A stretch of DNA of 64,000 nucleotides from Acidobacteriota bacterium (lineage in GTDB: Bacteria; Acidobacteriota; Terriglobia; Terriglobales; Acidobacteriaceae): NCBI GenBank assembly GCA_021846985.1, contig JAJZVX010000008.1, positions 1 to 64,000 of the forward strand, written 5' to 3'. Positions 59,704 to 64,000 of the stretch are shown piece after piece; within the stretch, counting starts at the first letter, position 1; every line of letters starts with the position of its first letter. The translations under genes and the position numbers were made by a program. The notes beneath the pieces were generated by a model that saw only the letters and a program-made list of their open reading frames with translations, ran no database searches and was not told the DNA's origin.

Positions 59704-61212
59704 TCAGCTTCCGTCCCGGATCACCCGGCACGACTGAATGTCGAAACTCGCCTCCCCGATCGATAGCCGCGACTGATCCCGGAATCCCTCCACGAACCGC
59801 GCCAACCACCACACATCCGCAAAGTTGCTCGCCAGACCCATGGACACCCGGATCGCCCCCGCGCTCTTGCTGCCCCGCCCCTGCATCAACCGCAAAAAGC
59901 TGAACAGGTTCGCCTCCTCGCCCAGCGCGCGCGCCGCCAGCATGTCCTCTTCGGTCAACCCCTCCGCCGCCTCGCCCGCGCCCGGATTGCAGAAACATCC
60001 CGTCCGCAGCGAGATTCCCTGGGCGCCGGCCAGTTCTTCCACCCTCCGGTAATCCAGCAGGCGCTCCGCCGGATCGTACAGGTTCAACGTCACCGTCCCT
60101 CCGCGTCCCTCCGTTGTCGCCGGCCCGTAGATGCGCACCATCGGGCGCCCGTTCGAGTGCCGCAGTTCCAGCAACTCCTCTAGAAGCCACCCCGTCAGGC
60201 AGCGTACCCGCTCCGCGATTGTCTCCACGCCGATCGCCTCCATCCGCCGCAGCCCCATCTCCACTGCCGGAATCGACAGGTAATTCAACGTCCCGTCTTC
60301 CAGTGCCGCCTCGTTCCCCGCCAGCACGTGCGCCCGCCCTTGCACAGAGGCAAAGTTCACCGTCCCTCCGGCAAACCACGGCCGCCGCAGTTTGCCGAAC
60401 GCATCCCGGCGCACCACCAGCGCGCCCACCCCCGTTGGATAGCCAAACATCTTGTAGAACGAGAGCACCACAAACTCCGGCCGCGCCTGCGCCAGATCCA
60501 GACGGTTGGTGGGCGCAAACGCCGCCGCGTCCAGCAGCACCTGCCAGCCCTTGCTCTGCGCCTCCGACACCAGTTCCAGTGGATGCTTCACCCCTGAGAC
60601 GTTCGACTGCGCCGGAAACGCAAACAGATGCTCGTGCTCCCGGCTGGCGCCGTCCAGCAGCGCCCTCAGCCGCTCCCGGTCCAGCCGCAGCGCCGGCGCC
60701 GTCAGCGGCGCATACTCCACCGCCGCGCCCTTGGCCCGCGCAAACTCGCGCATGCCGTTCACCGAGTTGTGATTGTCAAACGTCAGCAGCAACCGGCTCC
60801 CCGCTGCAAACGGAAACGACTCGCCCACCAGTTTCAGCCCGCCCGAGGCGTTGGCCGTAAACACCAGAAGATATTCCGCCGGATTGGCGTTCAGATAGCG
60901 CAGCACTGCGCGCCGCGCGCTCTCCACGTGCTCCGTCATGGCTGCCGACGACGGGTTGTTCGAGTGCGGATTCCCGAACACGCCCGAGCGCAGCAGCCGC
61001 ATGTGCTCCTCGAGCTGCGACTCGCCATACAGAGACCCGCCCGTGTAATCCAGATACACCTGCCCCGTCTCGTCCAGCCGCCGAAACTCCGTGGCGCGCA
61101 GCTCGTCCAGCGCCGCCGTCGTCGCATAGCTCGGGTAGCGCCGCGCAAACTCCGCCTGCGCGCCTTCCATCCCTGCCGTGCCGTCGCTTGTCTCTGTAGT
61201 TCTGGGTGCCAT
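59704..61212 (-). CDS. Aminotransferase class V-fold enzyme, MoCo-sulfurase-like
   Basis: A 502-aa PLP enzyme. It has VYLDYTGGSLYGESQLEEH, NPHSNNPSSAAMTEH and TFDNHNSVNGMREFA. The Schiff-base Lys is in LSFYKMFGYPTGVGALVVR, and GCFCNPGAGEAAEGL lies near the C-terminus. The last two are the hallmarks of the N-terminal NifS-like half of molybdenum-cofactor sulfurases. The MOSC half is absent, so it is a stand-alone form. The substrate is unknown; cysteine or another amino-acid desulfuration is plausible. I start at ATG 61212; ATG 61170 would also keep the domain whole. It lies 88 bp after trpB2. Confidence 0.85.
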   Translation of the reverse strand: MAPRTTETSDGTAGMEGAQAEFARRYPSYATTAALDELRATEFRRLDETGQVYLDYTGGSLYGESQLEEHMRLLRSGVFGNPHSNNPSSAAMTEHVESARRAVLRYLNANPAEYLLVFTANASGGLKLVGESFPFAAGSRLLLTFDNHNSVNGMREFARAKGAAVEYAPLTAPALRLDRERLRALLDGASREHEHLFAFPAQSNVSGVKHPLELVSEAQSKGWQVLLDAAAFAPTNRLDLAQARPEFVVLSFYKMFGYPTGVGALVVRRDAFGKLRRPWFAGGTVNFASVQGRAHVLAGNEAALEDGTLNYLSIPAVEMGLRRMEAIGVETIAERVRCLTGWLLEELLELRHSNGRPMVRIYGPATTEGRGGTVTLNLYDPAERLLDYRRVEELAGAQGISLRTGCFCNPGAGEAAEGLTEEDMLAARALGEEANLFSFLRLMQGRGSKSAGAIRVSMGLASNFADVWWLARFVEGFRDQSRLSIGEASFDIQSCRVIRDGS

Positions 61213-61299
61213 CGGATGCCTTCGCTCCCCGCATGCAAAAGGCGCGGACTCGGCCGCGCCCCGCGCATCGGGAATCACTCCCGCCTAACTCTATCTAAC

Positions 61300-62658
61300 T
61301 CAGCCCAGCGACGGCAGACCGGCCAGCGCCATCGCAATCTCCTCTTCCGGATACTCGTAGTTTTCCAGTTTCCCGGCCTGATAGTCGAGATAGCTCTGCA
61401 TGTCAAAGTGTCCATGCCCGCTCAGGTTGAACAGGACCGTCCGCGCCTTGCCTTCGGCCTTGGCCTCCAGCGCCTGCCGGATCGCCGCGGCCACTGCGTG
61501 GTTCGACTCCGGCGCGGGAACAATCCCCTCTGCCCGCGCAAACTGAATCCCTGCCGCGAACGCGTCGAGCTGCTGCACCGTCACCGCCTCGGCCAGTCCC
61601 AGGTCCAAAACGTGCGAAACCAGCGGTGCCATCCCGTGATACCGCAACCCTCCGGCGTGAATTCCCGGCGGCACAAAGGTGCTGCCCAGCGTGTGCATCT
61701 TCACCAGCGGCGTCAGGTGCGCCGTATCGCCAAAGTCGTAGGTGAATCGGCCCTTGGTCAGGCTCGGGCACGCGGACGGTTCCACCGCCACCACCCGCGC
61801 TTTGCTCTTGCCTTTCAGCTTCTGCCCAATGTAGGGCATCGCCAGCCCGGCAAAGTTCGAGCCGCCGCCCGTGCAACCCACGATCACGTCCGGCTCGTCG
61901 CCGGCCATCGCCATCTGCTCCATCGCTTCCAGACCAATCACCGTCTGATGCAGCAGCACGTGGTTCAGCACGCTACCCAGCGCGTACTTGGTCTGCGGAT
62001 CCTTCGCCGCCACTTCCACGGCCTCTGAAATGGCAATCCCCAGCGACCCCCGCGACTCCGGATGCTCGGCCAGAATCGCCCTCCCCGATTCCGTCTCCTG
62101 GCTCGGACTCGCCGTCACCGTGGCCCCAAAGGCCTCGATCAGCGCCCGCCGGTAGGGCTTCTGGTCATAGCTCACGCGCACCATGTAGACCTTGCACTCC
62201 AACCCGAAAAACGCGCTCGCCATGGCCAGCGCCGAGCCCCACTGTCCCGCCCCCGTCTCCGTCGAAAGCCGTTTGGTCCCATCCACCTTGTTGTAGTAGG
62301 CCTGCGCCACCGCCGTGTTCAGCTTGTGCGACCCCGCCGGGCTCACCCCTTCGTACTTGTAGTAAATATGGGCCGGCGTATCGAGCGCCTTCTCCAGCCG
62401 CCGCGCCCGCATCAGCGGCGCGGGCCGCCACTGCGCGTAAATCTGCCGTACTTCCGCGGGAATCTCTATCTCCCGCTCCGTGCTAACTTCCTGAAGAATC
62501 AGGCTCATCGGAAACAGCGGCGCCAGGTCTTCCGGACCCAGCGGCTTCAATGTGCCCGGATGAAGCGGAGGTGCCAGCGGCTGGGGCAAGTCGGCCTGGA
62601 TGTTGTACCATGCCTGCGGAATACGGCTCTGCGGAAGGTTATATTGGATGGTTTCCAT
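61300..62658 (-). CDS. trpB: Tryptophan synthase beta chain-like protein (TrpB2)
   Basis: A 452-aa PLP enzyme. Unlike classical TrpB, it is of the longer TrpB2 group: [20 protein letters not shown] at the N-terminus, then [20 protein letters not shown] with the Schiff-base Lys, [17 protein letters not shown], and [18 protein letters not shown]. There is a C-terminal ending of [17 protein letters not shown]. TrpB2 joins indole and serine and is thought to work without the usual TrpA; phosphoserine use has also been suggested for members. No trpA is adjacent. The ATG at 62658 is preferred to one at 62667. Confidence 0.93.
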   Translation of the reverse strand: METIQYNLPQSRIPQAWYNIQADLPQPLAPPLHPGTLKPLGPEDLAPLFPMSLILQEVSTEREIEIPAEVRQIYAQWRPAPLMRARRLEKALDTPAHIYYKYEGVSPAGSHKLNTAVAQAYYNKVDGTKRLSTETGAGQWGSALAMASAFFGLECKVYMVRVSYDQKPYRRALIEAFGATVTASPSQETESGRAILAEHPESRGSLGIAISEAVEVAAKDPQTKYALGSVLNHVLLHQTVIGLEAMEQMAMAGDEPDVIVGCTGGGSNFAGLAMPYIGQKLKGKSKARVVAVEPSACPSLTKGRFTYDFGDTAHLTPLVKMHTLGSTFVPPGIHAGGLRYHGMAPLVSHVLDLGLAEAVTVQQLDAFAAGIQFARAEGIVPAPESNHAVAAAIRQALEAKAEGKARTVLFNLSGHGHFDMQSYLDYQAGKLENYEYPEEEIAMALAGLPSLG

Positions 62659-62790
62659 GGCCAACATTCTAACAGTGGCTCACTCGCCACCGTCCAGCCG
62701 CGCCCTCGCGCCCAAACGCATGTAGTCTGCGTCACAGCGCCCCGCCGCCCGCGCCCCGTAGCCTTTCAGCGGAATTACGGAGGATATCCC

Positions 62791-63369
62791 ATGCCAGAAA
62801 TCGCTGCCGAAAACGAGGTCACTGTCCGAAATCTTCTGGCCGCCTATGAAGGCGAGTCCAACGCTCACGCCAAGTACACCGCCTTCGCCGCCAAGGCCGA
62901 CGCCGACGGTTTCCACGGCGCCGCCAGCCTCTTCCGTGCCGCCGCCCGCGCCGAACAGATTCATGCCGCCAATCACGCCCGCGTCATCAAGCAGCTCGGC
63001 GGCGAAGCCGTCTGCCAGATTCATCCCGTCGAGGTCAAAGGCACTCTCGATAATCTCAAGACCGCTCTCAGCGGCGAGCAGTACGAAATCGACACCATGT
63101 ATCCCGGCTTCCTGGCCGAAGCCAGCGATCGCGGCAACAAGCTCGCCGTCCGCACCTTCACCGGCGCCCTCGAAGCCGAGAAAACCCACGCCCGCCTCTA
63201 CGGCGAGGCCATCGCTCTCCTCGCCGGCGGCAATACCGGCTCCTGGATCGCCACCGCCCGCGACTTCTACGTCTGCCCCGTCTGCGGCTATACCTCCGAA
63301 ACCGAAGAAGAGCACGAGCGCTGCCCCGTCTGCAACTGCCCGTGGGAGAAGTTCGAAATCATCCGTTAG
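62791..63369 (+). CDS. Rubrerythrin
   Basis: A 192-aa diiron peroxidase. The four-helix ferritin-like part has NLLAAYEGESNAHAKYTAFA (Glu20), FRAAARAEQIHAANHA (Glu55, His58), and the later EAEKTHARLYGEA. The C-terminal rubredoxin part holds two Cys pairs: Cys162/Cys165 (CPVCGY) and Cys178/Cys181 (CPVC). It reduces H2O2 in the cytoplasm. The GGAGG ribosome binding site at 62779-62783 fixes ATG 62791; the frame is open far upstream without coding meaning. Confidence 0.96.
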   Translation: MPEIAAENEVTVRNLLAAYEGESNAHAKYTAFAAKADADGFHGAASLFRAAARAEQIHAANHARVIKQLGGEAVCQIHPVEVKGTLDNLKTALSGEQYEIDTMYPGFLAEASDRGNKLAVRTFTGALEAEKTHARLYGEAIALLAGGNTGSWIATARDFYVCPVCGYTSETEEEHERCPVCNCPWEKFEIIR

Positions 63370-63439
63370 CCCGCCGCCAACCTCGCTCGCTCGGCACGGG
63401 ACCGGGTCTCGCCGCGCACGCGCGAGCCCGGTTCGCGCC

Positions 63440-64000
63440 TTACGGCTCGTCGTTGTAAATCCCGATCTCCACCTTCCCGCCCTCCGCCTGCCGCGCCCGG
63501 AACATCCCCGGCGTATTGAAGCTCCACGCCATCTGCCCGTCCGGCGTAATCGCAATCACCCCTCCGTCGCCGTGCAGCGCATCGAGTTCCTTGTGGATCA
63601 CCTCGTCGGCCGCCTGCTGCAATCTCATCCCCCTGAACTGCACCAGGTTGCACACCTCTCGCGCCACCTCCAGCCGGATAAAGTACTCCCCCGTCCCCGT
63701 GCCCGACACCGCGCACGACTGGTTCGAGGCATACGTCCCCGCGCCAATAATCGGCGAATCGCCCACGCGTCCCGGCATCTTGCCCTGCAATCCGCCCGTG
63801 GATGTCCCCGCCGCGATGTTTCCCTTCCGGTCCAGCGCCACCACGCCCACCGTCCCGTAGTTGCGGCTGCCCTCCGCCTCGTTCAATTGCGCCACCGGCA
63901 CTGTCTGTCCTGGCGGAGGCGCGCCCACCGGCCGTGGCGGCACGGGCTTGCCTTCCTTCTTCAACTGCTTCACCAGCGACTGCCACCGCGACTCCGTGAA
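63440..64000 (-). CDS. Isoaspartyl peptidase / L-asparaginase (partial, 5' end outside window)
   Basis: A 186-codon open frame covering the C-terminal half of an Ntn-hydrolase of the plant-type asparaginase family. NYGTVGVVALDRKGNIAAGT contains the autocleavage site before the nucleophile Thr. Next come KMPGRVGDSPIIGAGTYA and AVSGTGTGEYFIRLEVAREV, all signature motifs. The chain runs off the right edge without a start codon, so the alpha subunit lies beyond. A methionine-like internal GTG near 63973 is not the true start. It cleaves beta-aspartyl dipeptides or asparagine. Confidence 0.93.
   Translation of the reverse strand, partial: FTESRWQSLVKQLKKEGKPVPPRPVGAPPPGQTVPVAQLNEAEGSRNYGTVGVVALDRKGNIAAGTSTGGLQGKMPGRVGDSPIIGAGTYASNQSCAVSGTGTGEYFIRLEVAREVCNLVQFRGMRLQQAADEVIHKELDALHGDGGVIAITPDGQMAWSFNTPGMFRARQAEGGKVEIGIYNDEP

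Overview
The window is GC-rich bacterial DNA, very C-rich in third codon positions on the coding strand. Its gene content suits an acidobacterium of the Bryobacter/Solibacter type: a Wza/Wzc exopolysaccharide locus, DUF2203, a UPF0303 (HbpS-like) protein, TrpB2, rubrerythrin, many secreted or lipid-anchored proteins, and short palindromic repeats of the GGCACGACTTTAGTCGTGC kind that I associate with this phylum. The taxonomic call is an inference from gene content; there is no rRNA, tRNA or CRISPR array that I can see.

Layout. Positions 1-9850 (minus strand) form an exopolysaccharide locus: a GT4 glycosyltransferase, a Wzc-type tyrosine autokinase/co-polymerase, a Wza-type exporter, two glycosyltransferase-like proteins, an O-antigen-polymerase-like membrane protein and an acyltransferase cut by the window edge. 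The divergent dTDP-glucose 4,6-dehydratase (10.1-11.2 kb) can supply deoxysugar precursor. A cysteine desulfurase (11.3-12.5 kb) and the tRNA thiouridylase mnmA (13.8-15.0 kb) form a sulfur-relay pair. They are separated by a lower-GC insert carrying a GIY-YIG nuclease and a small coiled-coil protein, bounded by about 64-bp inverted repeats. From 15.1 to 24.3 kb lie two small envelope proteins, a large FAD/Fe-S oxidoreductase, a Tat-exported Gfo/Idh/MocA oxidoreductase, a lipoprotein, a crotonase, nusB and a glyoxalase-like/lumazine synthase fusion. From 24.5 to 30.3 kb are a large secreted lipoprotein, a threonine-dehydratase-like enzyme and RNase J.

Positions 30.5-33.3 kb are a second lower-GC island: a PD-(D/E)XK nuclease-like protein overlapping an ADP-ribosylglycohydrolase. 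After that the window returns to housekeeping and metabolic genes: beta-hydroxyacid dehydrogenase plus SDR, MDR oxidoreductase, TerC, SH3-like lipoprotein, DUF2203, peroxiredoxin, an enolase-superfamily enzyme, aroB-ubiE, a CDF exporter, a PASTA protein, UPF0303, and the minus-strand run aroC, def, fmt, rsmB (46.9-50.9 kb). From 51 kb come an EVE protein, a YhaM-like exoribonuclease, a YjhG-type D-xylonate dehydratase diverging from an MFS sugar-acid transporter, a SurA-like chaperone diverging from a CtpA-type protease, a MoCo-sulfurase-like PLP enzyme, TrpB2, rubrerythrin and a partial isoaspartyl peptidase.

Best leads for something undescribed: the inverted-repeat-bounded GIY-YIG insert, the PD-(D/E)XK/ADP-ribosylglycohydrolase pair, the palindrome carried in frame inside mnmA, and the glyoxalase-RibH fusion.
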